From assembly GCA_902581405.1 (NCBI GenBank), contig CACHOJ010000006.1, positions 1 to 64,000 on the forward strand: a stretch of 64,000 nucleotides of DNA. Reading direction: 5' to 3'. Position 1 is the first letter of the stretch, and every line of letters starts with the position of its first letter. The translations under genes and the position numbers were made by a program. The notes beneath the pieces are model-generated. The model did no database searches. It was not told the DNA's origin and worked only from the letters and a program-made list of their open reading frames with translations. The stretch is from an uncultured Pelagibacteraceae bacterium (GTDB lineage: Bacteria > Pseudomonadota > Alphaproteobacteria > Pelagibacterales > Pelagibacteraceae). Of this stretch, positions 10,282 to 18,270 are shown piece by piece.

Positions 10282-10315
10282 GGTATTTATAAAATTATTA
10301 TTCTATACAGGCACT

Positions 10316-11152
10316 ATGCATGCAGGAATTATATTTTTATTAGTCATCATCGGATCGATACTATTTCATATCTTTACACCTTGGTATTGGACAGACATAG
10401 CATCTAATTGGAAAGGAATGGATGATACAATAACACTTACTTTCTGGGTAGGTGGAGGAGTTTTCGTAGCTGTTTGTCTATTCATGATTTATTGCGTTTT
10501 TAGATACCAACATAAAGAGGGTAGAAGAGCAGAATATAAACCTGAAGACAAAAAATTAGAAAAAATTTTAACATGGGCAACAACATTAGGAGTTGCTGCT
10601 CTGTTAGCGCCTGGACTTATAATATGGAATCAATATGTAAATGTACCAAAGAATGCAATCGAAGTTGATGTAATGGCATGGCAGTGGGGATGGCAGTACA
10701 GATTACCAGGTAAAGATGGAAAATTAGGAACAACTCAAGTCAGGAACATCGCTGATAATAATCCGTTTGGCATCAATCCAGATGATCCATTTGGTAAAGA
10801 TGACATAATGGTAGAAAGTGATGTAATAAATTTAGAAAATAATAGACCTGTAAAAATTTTATTAAGATCTGTAGATGTACTTCATAACTGGTATGTGCCT
10901 CAGTTCAGGGCAAAAATGGATGCTGTGCCTGGGACAGTAACTTTTTATTGGTTTGAGCCTAACAAAGTTGGAGAATATGAAGTTTTATGTGCAGAGTATT
11001 GCGGAGTTGGACACTATGCTATGAGAGGTGGTGTTGAAGTTCAGGATAAAGCTGATTACGAAGCTTGGTTAGGAGAGCAAGAAACTTTTGAACAATTATC
11101 TGCTAGATATGAAAAATTAAACGTAGATGGGAACAAATTAGCTAAAAAATAA
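10316..11152 (+). CDS. coxB: Cytochrome c oxidase subunit II
   Basis: 278 aa; CuA motif CAEYCGVGHYAM, aromatic stretch MAWQWGWQYRL. Confidence 0.95.
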   Translation: MHAGIIFLLVIIGSILFHIFTPWYWTDIASNWKGMDDTITLTFWVGGGVFVAVCLFMIYCVFRYQHKEGRRAEYKPEDKKLEKILTWATTLGVAALLAPGLIIWNQYVNVPKNAIEVDVMAWQWGWQYRLPGKDGKLGTTQVRNIADNNPFGINPDDPFGKDDIMVESDVINLENNRPVKILLRSVDVLHNWYVPQFRAKMDAVPGTVTFYWFEPNKVGEYEVLCAEYCGVGHYAMRGGVEVQDKADYEAWLGEQETFEQLSARYEKLNVDGNKLAKK

Positions 11153-11195
11153 CAATTTAATAATTTAAAAAAATATATATATAAAGGATAAAAAT

Positions 11196-13034
11196 ATGTC
11201 AGACGAATACGATAACAATAAATCTTATCAAGCACAATCATCAGAGGTAATGGATGGTTCAACAGGTTCAGTGAGTCCTGACATAGATTATGTAAGACCT
11301 TCAGAAGTTGGTGAACAAGAATTGTACCATCCGCACAGTTTTATTGAGAAATGGGTATTTTGCCAAGATGCAAAAGTAATTGGTGTTCAATATTTTTTAA
11401 CTGCGGTTTTTACTGGAGTAGTTGGATTAATTTTATCTTGGTTAATGAGACTTCAACTAGGTTTTCCAGAGTTAGCTGGTTTCATGACTGCAGAACATTA
11501 TTATCAATTCGTAACCATGCATGGAATGATAATGGTAGTTTATTTTTTAACCGCACTATTTCTTGGAGGATTTGGTAATTATTTAATACCATTAATGGTT
11601 GGGGCAAGAGATATGGTTTTTCCATATGTAAACATGTTAAGTTTTTGGATGTTCTTTGTTGCCGTTGCAGTTTTGATGGCAAGTTTCTTTGTACCAGGTG
11701 GTCCTACAGGAGCTGGATGGACTTTATATCCTCCTCAAACAATTTTAGAAGGTACTCCTGGAGCAGGAATGGGAATTTTATTAATGCTTATTTCTTTATC
11801 TCTTTTTGTAATTGGATTTACAATGGGTGGACTAAATTACATGATTACAATTCTTCAAGCTAGAACTAGAGGAATGACATTAATGAGAATGCCCCTTACA
11901 GTCTGGGGTATATTTACTGCTACAGTGCTTGCAATGTTAGCATTTCCAGCATTATTGGTAAGTGCCATAATGATGACTTTAGATAAGGTTTTACAAACTA
12001 GTTTCTTCATGCCAACAATATTAAAGGCTGGTGAAGTTCTAGAATATGGTGGTGGAAGCCCAATTCTTTTCCAACACTTATTTTGGTTCTTTGGACACCC
12101 TGAGGTTTATATTGTTGCACTTCCTGCTTTTGGGATAGTTTCAGATTTAATTTCTGTTCATGCTAGAAAAAATATCTTTGGATATAGAATGATGGTTTGG
12201 GCAATTGTTGGAATTGGTGCATTAAGTTTCTTTGTTTGGGCACACCACATGTATGTAAGCGGAATGAACCCTTGGTTTGGTTTCTTCTTTGCAACAACTA
12301 CATTAATTATTGCAGTTCCAACAGCCATGAAGGTTTATAACTGGATACTAACTTTATGGAGAGGAAATATAAGAATTAACGTAGTTATGTTGTGGTGTTT
12401 AGGTTTTATAGTAACATTTGTTAATGGTGGAATTACTGGAATATTCTTAGGAAACGTATCAGTTGATGTTCCATTATCAGATACTTATTTTGTGATAGCG
12501 CACTTCCACATGGTAATGGGTATTGCACCGTTGATGGTAATTATGGGTGCAGTTTATCACTGGTTCCCATTAGTCGCGGGGAAAATGTTAGACGAAGGTC
12601 TTGGAAAATGGCATTTCTGGATTACTTTCTTAGGTGCATACTCTATTTATTTTCCAATGCACTATTTAGGATTTATTGGAGTTCCAAGAAGATATTTTGA
12701 AATGTATGATAGTCCATATATGACATCAGCAGTGGGAATGAATGAATTTATTAGTATTGCAGCATTCATAGTTGGCGCTGCACAATTTATTTTAATCTTC
12801 AATATAATTAAAACATTAAAAACAGGTAAAAAAGCTGAGCAAAATCCTTGGAAAGCTAATTCACTAGAATGGTACACTTCTACTGTTCCACCAGAACATG
12901 GTAATTTCGGTGACAGACTTCCGGTCGTGCACAGATGGCCATATGACTTTAGTGTTCCAGGGGCTAAGGAGGATTATATTCCACAAACTACTGCTCCGAG
13001 TGAAGTAATACATACAAAAGTAGAAAAAACATAA
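11196..13034 (+). CDS. coxA: Cytochrome c oxidase subunit I
   Basis: 612 aa; FWFFGHPEVY, WAHHMYVSGM, FVIAHFHMVMG heme-copper ligand motifs. Confidence 0.97.
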   Translation: MSDEYDNNKSYQAQSSEVMDGSTGSVSPDIDYVRPSEVGEQELYHPHSFIEKWVFCQDAKVIGVQYFLTAVFTGVVGLILSWLMRLQLGFPELAGFMTAEHYYQFVTMHGMIMVVYFLTALFLGGFGNYLIPLMVGARDMVFPYVNMLSFWMFFVAVAVLMASFFVPGGPTGAGWTLYPPQTILEGTPGAGMGILLMLISLSLFVIGFTMGGLNYMITILQARTRGMTLMRMPLTVWGIFTATVLAMLAFPALLVSAIMMTLDKVLQTSFFMPTILKAGEVLEYGGGSPILFQHLFWFFGHPEVYIVALPAFGIVSDLISVHARKNIFGYRMMVWAIVGIGALSFFVWAHHMYVSGMNPWFGFFFATTTLIIAVPTAMKVYNWILTLWRGNIRINVVMLWCLGFIVTFVNGGITGIFLGNVSVDVPLSDTYFVIAHFHMVMGIAPLMVIMGAVYHWFPLVAGKMLDEGLGKWHFWITFLGAYSIYFPMHYLGFIGVPRRYFEMYDSPYMTSAVGMNEFISIAAFIVGAAQFILIFNIIKTLKTGKKAEQNPWKANSLEWYTSTVPPEHGNFGDRLPVVHRWPYDFSVPGAKEDYIPQTTAPSEVIHTKVEKT

Positions 13035-13043
13035 GAGAAATAA

Positions 13044-13754
13044 ATGTCTGAACCAAAAATAGACGGCTTCGAACTTAAACCAGGGTTTAAGGGAATGGCG
13101 TCTGATACAGCGTCAGACCAAACAATGTTCAAAGGTGTACATTGGGGTAAAGCCATGATGTGGATCTTTCTATTAAGTGATACTTTTGTTTTTAGTTGTT
13201 TTTTAATTTCATACATGAAAGGAAGAGGTTCAACTCCTGTCGAGTGGCCAAATCCTAGTGAAGTATTTGCACTAGAGGCATTTGGTGTACCTGTTCCGTT
13301 ATTACTGATTGCTCTTATGACCTTTGTCTTGATCACCAGTAGTGGAACAATGGCTATCGCTGTTAAATATGGATACGAAAAAAATAGAAAAATGTGCGGA
13401 TGGCTCTTGTTAGCAACGGCGTTAGGAGGTTTAACTTTTGTTGGGATGCAGGCTTATGAATGGTCAAAATTAATTCATGAGGGTGTTAGACCTTGGGCAA
13501 ATCCATTTGGAGCTGCTCAATTTGGATCATTTTTCTTTATGATAACTGGTTTTCACGGTTTCCACGTATCTATCGGAGTAATCTTTTTATTTATATATAC
13601 TTATAAAGTCTTTGCTGGCCACTACGAAAAAGGTAAAAAGGGATGGTTCACAAAATTAAAGGGCGATTATGTAGAAATTGAGATTTTAGGTCTTTATTGG
13701 CACTTCGTAGATCTTGTATGGGTTTTTATTTTTGCATTCTTTTACTTGTGGTAA
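13044..13754 (+). CDS. coxC: Cytochrome c oxidase subunit III
   Basis: 236 aa; FMITGFHGFHVSIGVIFL, EILGLYWHFVDLVWVFIF. Confidence 0.93.
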   Translation: MSEPKIDGFELKPGFKGMASDTASDQTMFKGVHWGKAMMWIFLLSDTFVFSCFLISYMKGRGSTPVEWPNPSEVFALEAFGVPVPLLLIALMTFVLITSSGTMAIAVKYGYEKNRKMCGWLLLATALGGLTFVGMQAYEWSKLIHEGVRPWANPFGAAQFGSFFFMITGFHGFHVSIGVIFLFIYTYKVFAGHYEKGKKGWFTKLKGDYVEIEILGLYWHFVDLVWVFIFAFFYLW

Positions 13755-13762
13755 AATAAATT

Positions 13763-14122
13763 ATGGAAAATACAAATAATATTGAAAAAACAGACAAAAA
13801 AGAGGAAGCTTCCACACATAAAATTGGAATTTATCTTTGGATTTGGACTTTGTTATTCGTACTCAGTTTTTTTTCTTACATGGTCGACTGGTATCAATTC
13901 CAAGGAATGCTAAGATGGTCATTAATATTATTCTTCATGTTCCTTAAAGCTGGGCTGATAATGGCATTTTTCATGCACCTATTTTGGGAAAGATATGCAT
14001 TGGTAAACGTTCTTTTATGGCCAATGACAGCTATAGCTTGCTTCATATTTTTAATGGCAGCTGAATTTCAGTATACATTATTTTCAAGACTGTTTTATTT
14101 TGTAGTTGGAGGTGGAGCTTAA
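13763..14122 (+). CDS. Cytochrome c oxidase subunit IV-like (CyoD/CoxD family)
   Basis: 119 aa, 3 TM; HKIGIYLWIWTLLFVLSF...FLKAGLIMAFFMHL. Confidence 0.83.
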   Translation: MENTNNIEKTDKKEEASTHKIGIYLWIWTLLFVLSFFSYMVDWYQFQGMLRWSLILFFMFLKAGLIMAFFMHLFWERYALVNVLLWPMTAIACFIFLMAAEFQYTLFSRLFYFVVGGGA

Positions 14123-14123
14123 A

Positions 14124-14387
14124 ATGGATGCTTACGGTTATTTAGCTTTCTTTTTAATACTTTTTGTAATTTTTATTTATATTGTGTGGTTTGGTTATTC
14201 AGTAAAAGTTGAAAACCAAAAAGAACAAGGAGATAAAGTCTCGATAAATCCTTATGATCAAATACCTTTGCGTAGAAGATTAATTGATAAGAAAAACAGC
14301 AAAGTAGGAATATTTGATCTTGGAAATCATATCTTAATAGCGGGTGTTATATTACTTGTAATATTTGTTTCACTGAATGTTGAGTAA
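14124..14387 (+). CDS. Small two-TM protein of the cox operon, unknown
   Basis: ORF track starts at 14106; the ATG at 14124 (MDAYGYLAFFLILFVIFIYIVWFGY...) avoids the overlap with the upstream CDS; TM segment at each end. Confidence 0.7.
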   Translation: MDAYGYLAFFLILFVIFIYIVWFGYSVKVENQKEQGDKVSINPYDQIPLRRRLIDKKNSKVGIFDLGNHILIAGVILLVIFVSLNVE

Positions 14388-14389
14388 TA

Positions 14390-15304
14390 GTGACCACAAA
14401 TACAATTAAAAAAAAATCAGTTTCAATAAGTTTTTTATCTTACTTTAAATATCTTTTATTATTAATGAAGCCAAGAGTAATGTCTTTGGTTATTTTTACT
14501 TGTGCTGTTGGGTTATTAACAGCTCCTGTTTCAGTTTCATTTCTAAATTCAATAATTGCAATTTTTTTTGTTACTATGGGCGCAGGTGCTGCAGGTGCTC
14601 TAAATATGTGGTATGAGGCTGATCTTGATAAATTAATGACAAGAACTTGTCTTAGACCAATCCCTACTGGAAAAGTAAACAGGGAGCATGCTCTTTTATT
14701 TGGTACATTGCTATCAGTTATTTCTGTAGCCGGACTTTATTATTTTTCAAATTTAACATCAGCTTTACTATTATCTATAACAATAGCATTTTACGTATTT
14801 GTTTATACAATTTGGTTAAAAAGAAAAACACCACAGAACATTGTTATTGGAGGAGCATCTGGAGCGTTGCCTCCAGTTATTGGCTGGACAATAGCTACTA
14901 ACTCGCTAACATTTGAACCAATAACATTTTTCTTAATAATATTTTTTTGGACCCCATCTCATTTTTGGGCTCTTAGCCTTTATAAAGCAGATGACTATCA
15001 AAAAGCTAAAATCCCAATGCTACCGATTACTAATGGAATTGAAGAGACAAAGAAGAATATATTTGTTTATTCATTAATAATGTTACCGATAGTAATTTTG
15101 CCTTATTATATCGGGTTTGTTGGCGAAACATTTCTTATTGTTTCTTTATTACTGACATTTTATTACAACTATGTCTGTTACGATCTTCTTAAATTCAAAA
15201 AAAACAAATTTGAAATAAAGAAGGCTAAAAAGGTATTCTCTTACTCAATTTTTTACTTATTTTTGCTTTTTGTCTTATTTTTGGTAGACCAGATCATAAA
15301 ATAA
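14390..15304 (+). CDS. ctaB: Protoheme IX farnesyltransferase (heme O synthase)
   Basis: 304 aa, GTG start; LLMKPRVMSLVIFT, NMWYEADLDKLMTRTCLRPIPTG. Confidence 0.95.
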   Translation: MTTNTIKKKSVSISFLSYFKYLLLLMKPRVMSLVIFTCAVGLLTAPVSVSFLNSIIAIFFVTMGAGAAGALNMWYEADLDKLMTRTCLRPIPTGKVNREHALLFGTLLSVISVAGLYYFSNLTSALLLSITIAFYVFVYTIWLKRKTPQNIVIGGASGALPPVIGWTIATNSLTFEPITFFLIIFFWTPSHFWALSLYKADDYQKAKIPMLPITNGIEETKKNIFVYSLIMLPIVILPYYIGFVGETFLIVSLLLTFYYNYVCYDLLKFKKNKFEIKKAKKVFSYSIFYLFLLFVLFLVDQIIK

Positions 15305-15345
15305 ATAATCCTATTTATTTTATAGGAAAATGGTAAAAAAAATTC

Positions 15346-16716
15346 ATGAAGTATGTAAGTACAAGAAATAATTCTAAAGAATATAGTTTTGAAGAGGTTT
15401 TCATCAAAGGTTTAGCTGATGACGGGGGACTTTATGTGCCTACATCTTTAAAAAAATTCAGTTCAGATGAATTGTCAGAGCTTAAAAATCTTAATTATAA
15501 TGATTTATCTACTGAAATAATAAATCAATTTTCATCAGACTTTATTTCAAAAGATGATCTTACATCATTAATTAAAAAATCTTATTCAACTTTTAGAGAA
15601 AAAGAAGTTGTTAAAATATCAAACATTGGAGATCTCAAATTATTAGAGTTATTTCATGGTCCTACATTAGCTTTCAAAGATGTGGCAATGCAGTTTATTG
15701 GTAACTTATATGAATATTATTTAAGTAAAAATGATAAAAAAATTAATATTGTTGTAGCAACTTCAGGTGATACTGGTGCTGCCGCTATAGATGCAATTAA
15801 AGGCAAATCAAACTTAAATATTTTTGTCTTACATCCTAATAATAGAATTTCACCAGTGCAAAGAAAGTTAATGACAACCGTAGAAGACAAAAATGTTTTT
15901 AATATTGCAATTGACGGAAATTTTGATGATTGCCAAAATATTGTTAAGCAAATGTTTTCGGATTTAAATTTTTCTAAATCAATAAATATGTCAGGGGTTA
16001 ATTCTATTAATTGGGCAAGAATAATTGCTCAAGCAGTTTATTATTTTTATACTTATTTTAAAATTAATGAAGATAAACCAATTTCCTTTTCAGTGCCAAC
16101 TGGAAATTTTGGAGATGTCTTTGCTGGATATCTTGCAAAAGAAATGGGATTACCAATAGACAAGCTAATCGTTGCAACTAATGAAAATGATATTTTGCAT
16201 AGAGCGATCTCTAATGGTGATTATATTTCTAAAAAAGTTAAAGAAACACTTTCTCCAAGTATGGATATTCAATTAGCAAGTAATTTTGAAAGATTAATTT
16301 ATTATGTGAATAATTCTAATTCTGACATTACATCAGATATAATGAAAAAAGTTAAGTATAATGAATATAAAATAGAAAAATCAAACTTAGACATTATCCA
16401 AAAAGATTTTATTTCAGAAAGTTGTGATGAAAATGAAACTTTAGAAATTATTAAAAAAAATTTTGAGATAAATAGTATCATATTAGATCCCCACACTGCA
16501 GTTGGAGTAGGAGCTGCAAATAAGCTTAATTTAAATGATTGTGTAGTTTTATCTACTGCTCATCCATGCAAATTTCCAGCTGCAACAGATAAGGCTATAA
16601 ATAAACATGAAGAACTACCTATAGAGCTACAATATGTCCATAGTAAAGAGGAAAATTTTCAACTATTAAAAAATGAAGCAGAGGCAGTTAAAAATTTCGT
16701 TAAAAGTAAATTATGA
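15346..16716 (+). CDS. thrC: Threonine synthase
   Basis: 456 aa; MKYVSTRNN, HGPTLAFKDVAMQF PLP-lysine motif, ATSGDTGAAA. Confidence 0.95.
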   Translation: MKYVSTRNNSKEYSFEEVFIKGLADDGGLYVPTSLKKFSSDELSELKNLNYNDLSTEIINQFSSDFISKDDLTSLIKKSYSTFREKEVVKISNIGDLKLLELFHGPTLAFKDVAMQFIGNLYEYYLSKNDKKINIVVATSGDTGAAAIDAIKGKSNLNIFVLHPNNRISPVQRKLMTTVEDKNVFNIAIDGNFDDCQNIVKQMFSDLNFSKSINMSGVNSINWARIIAQAVYYFYTYFKINEDKPISFSVPTGNFGDVFAGYLAKEMGLPIDKLIVATNENDILHRAISNGDYISKKVKETLSPSMDIQLASNFERLIYYVNNSNSDITSDIMKKVKYNEYKIEKSNLDIIQKDFISESCDENETLEIIKKNFEINSIILDPHTAVGVGAANKLNLNDCVVLSTAHPCKFPAATDKAINKHEELPIELQYVHSKEENFQLLKNEAEAVKNFVKSKL

Positions 16717-17198
16717 AGTTAAAAGTAAACGATCAAATCCCTGACGTAAAAATATTCCATTTAGTTGATGGTGAACCTAAGGAACAAAATATATCTGAGG
16801 TATTAGGATCAAAAAAAATATTATTATTTGGTTTACCTGGTGCATTTACAGCTACATGCTCTAAATTTCATTTACCAGGTTACGTTAAAAATGCTCAACA
16901 AATCTTAGATAAAGGTATTGATAAAATATTTTGCCTAGCTGTTAATGACCCTTATGTAATGAATGCTTGGGGTGAAGCGAATAGTATAGGAGAAAATATA
17001 AATATGTTAGCTGATCCTTATTTGTCATTTACTAAGCTTATTGGTGCTGAAGTTGATAGAAACTCAAAAGGTATGGGAATGAGATCAAGCCGTTATGCAA
17101 TGGTTATAGAAAATCTTCAAGTTCAAAATATCCAAGAGGAAGAGGAAACTAAAAATTGTAGAGTATCCTCTGCAGAGGGAATTTTAGGTATTATTTAG
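16713..17198 (+). CDS. Peroxiredoxin (Prx5/AhpC-TSA family)
   Basis: 161 aa; LFGLPGAFTATCSKFHLPGY catalytic Cys motif. Confidence 0.93.
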   Translation: MKLKVNDQIPDVKIFHLVDGEPKEQNISEVLGSKKILLFGLPGAFTATCSKFHLPGYVKNAQQILDKGIDKIFCLAVNDPYVMNAWGEANSIGENINMLADPYLSFTKLIGAEVDRNSKGMGMRSSRYAMVIENLQVQNIQEEEETKNCRVSSAEGILGII

Positions 17199-17206
17199 CA
17201 AGACGA

Positions 17207-17225
17207 GGCGTTCTGTTGCCATGTG
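17207..17225 (+). repeat. Copy 1 of direct repeat GGCGTTCTGTTGCCATGTG
   Basis: 18/19 identical by eye to 17824..17842. Confidence 0.8.
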
Positions 17226-17226
17226 A

Positions 17227-17664
17227 CTATTTTCTTTTTCCTTTATAAATATTTTTTCCAAACCTATTATTTTTTTTGTCCCCACCTGTACAATAAAGCA
17301 CCAATAAATATATATACAATCCTAAAGATATAACTAAAAATACAAGCGACAAACCCTCCGAAGATTTTTCGGTTAAACGCTCCATTATATCAAAAGGCAA
17401 AGGAAGTAAAATAAACCATCCGCTTTTATTAATATCATGTAATCTCCTGACAGTGACTGCAATACCAGGGATTATCATTGCAAGAGCGAATATTGAAATT
17501 GTTCCGATAAATAATTTTATTGAAATAAATATCGTAGATATAGAAATTGCATAACCAAATGCGAGAAATAAATAAAAAAACCAAAATTCAGATCTAGATG
17601 CTCTACCTTTGAAATTAGCATATTTGTCTTTTACACATGTTTTTATTGCATTTTTAAAATTCAT
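17227..17664 (-). CDS. DUF805 family membrane protein
   Basis: 145 aa; FKGRASRSEFWFFYLF, RRLHDINKSGWFILL signatures. Confidence 0.88.
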   Translation of the reverse strand: MNFKNAIKTCVKDKYANFKGRASRSEFWFFYLFLAFGYAISISTIFISIKLFIGTISIFALAMIIPGIAVTVRRLHDINKSGWFILLPLPFDIMERLTEKSSEGLSLVFLVISLGLYIYLLVLYCTGGDKKNNRFGKNIYKGKRK

Positions 17665-17684
17665 AAATCTTCCATTATTAAATG

Positions 17685-17698
17685 GGCGTTCTGTTACC
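17685..17698 (+). repeat. Copy 2 of the repeat, GGCGTTCTGTTACC
   Basis: 13/14 identical to the core of copies 1 and 3; embedded in GGGCGTTCTGTTACCCGG. Confidence 0.75.
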
Positions 17699-17745
17699 CG
17701 GCAATAGAATAGAAAATAGCATATTTGCTCGTTTTATCAAAATAC

Positions 17746-17778
17746 TTCATTGAAACTTCATTGAATCTTCATTGAACT
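17746..17778 (+). repeat. Three tandem 11-mers (consensus ACTTCATTGAA)
   Basis: Read directly: acttcattgaa acttcattgaa tcttcattgaa. Confidence 0.8.
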
Positions 17779-17796
17779 TTATTTAAAGAAAACAAG

Positions 17797-17805
17797 TGTG
17801 GATAA
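17797..17805 (-). promoter_or_regulatory. Perfect DnaA-box sequence (TTATCCACA on the minus strand)
   Basis: Plus strand reads TGTGGATAA; function unknown. Confidence 0.4.
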
Positions 17806-17823
17806 GGGAATCCTTTAATAAGG

Positions 17824-17842
17824 GGCGTTCTGTTGCCAGGTG
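17824..17842 (+). repeat. Copy 3 of direct repeat GGCGTTCTGTTGCCAGGTG
   Basis: 18/19 identical by eye to copy 1. Confidence 0.8.
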
Positions 17843-17847
17843 CTCCG

Positions 17848-18270
17848 TTAGGAGTTTGCAGCTCCTCTAGCAATTAAATCTACTTCGTTGTTTAAAACAT
17901 CACTTGAGTGACCCTTAACCCAGTTCCATTTTATCTTAAATTCATTTGTTAGATTATCCAGTTCAGTCCAGAGCTCTTTATTTTTAACTGGTTGTTTATT
18001 TGCAGTTTTCCACCCATTTTTTTTCCAATTATGTATCCATTCAGTTATTCCTGATTTCACATATTTAGAGTCTGTGAAAATCTGAACACTGCTTCCTTTA
18101 GGAATTTTTTTAAGAGCTTTAATTGGAGCAAGCAACTCCATTTGATTATTTGTGGTATCTTTTTTGCTACCCTTTATCTGAATTTTTTTTTTATCATCAA
18201 TAATAATTGCAGCCCATCCACCATTTCCTGGATTACCTAAGCACGATCCATCAGTATAGATTTTTATCAT
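17848..18270 (-). CDS. rnhA: Ribonuclease HI
   Basis: 140 aa; IYTDGSCLGNPGNGGWAAI, NNQMELLAPIKAL, WNWVKGHSSDVLNNEVD. Confidence 0.96.
   Translation of the reverse strand: MIKIYTDGSCLGNPGNGGWAAIIIDDKKKIQIKGSKKDTTNNQMELLAPIKALKKIPKGSSVQIFTDSKYVKSGITEWIHNWKKNGWKTANKQPVKNKELWTELDNLTNEFKIKWNWVKGHSSDVLNNEVDLIARGAANS

Noticed and set aside
11351-11863. Short ORFs overlapping coxA in other frames (11351..11578 +, 11482..11682 -, 11645..11863 +)
   Set aside because: They lie wholly within the strongly supported coxA CDS and show no recognisable domain; treated as spurious.
12662-13336. Antisense ORFs over coxA/coxC (12662..12877 -, 12974..13336 -)
   Set aside because: Antisense to conserved oxidase genes, with low-complexity translations and no domain signal.
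17199-17847. Treating the three GGCGTTCTGTT copies as a CRISPR array
   Set aside because: Only three copies, irregular spacing, a coding gene between two of them, and no cas genes.
17665-17847. Calling this intergenic region oriC outright
   Set aside because: Only one perfect DnaA box, no dnaA/parAB/hemE neighbourhood, and gene orientation converges rather than diverges here.
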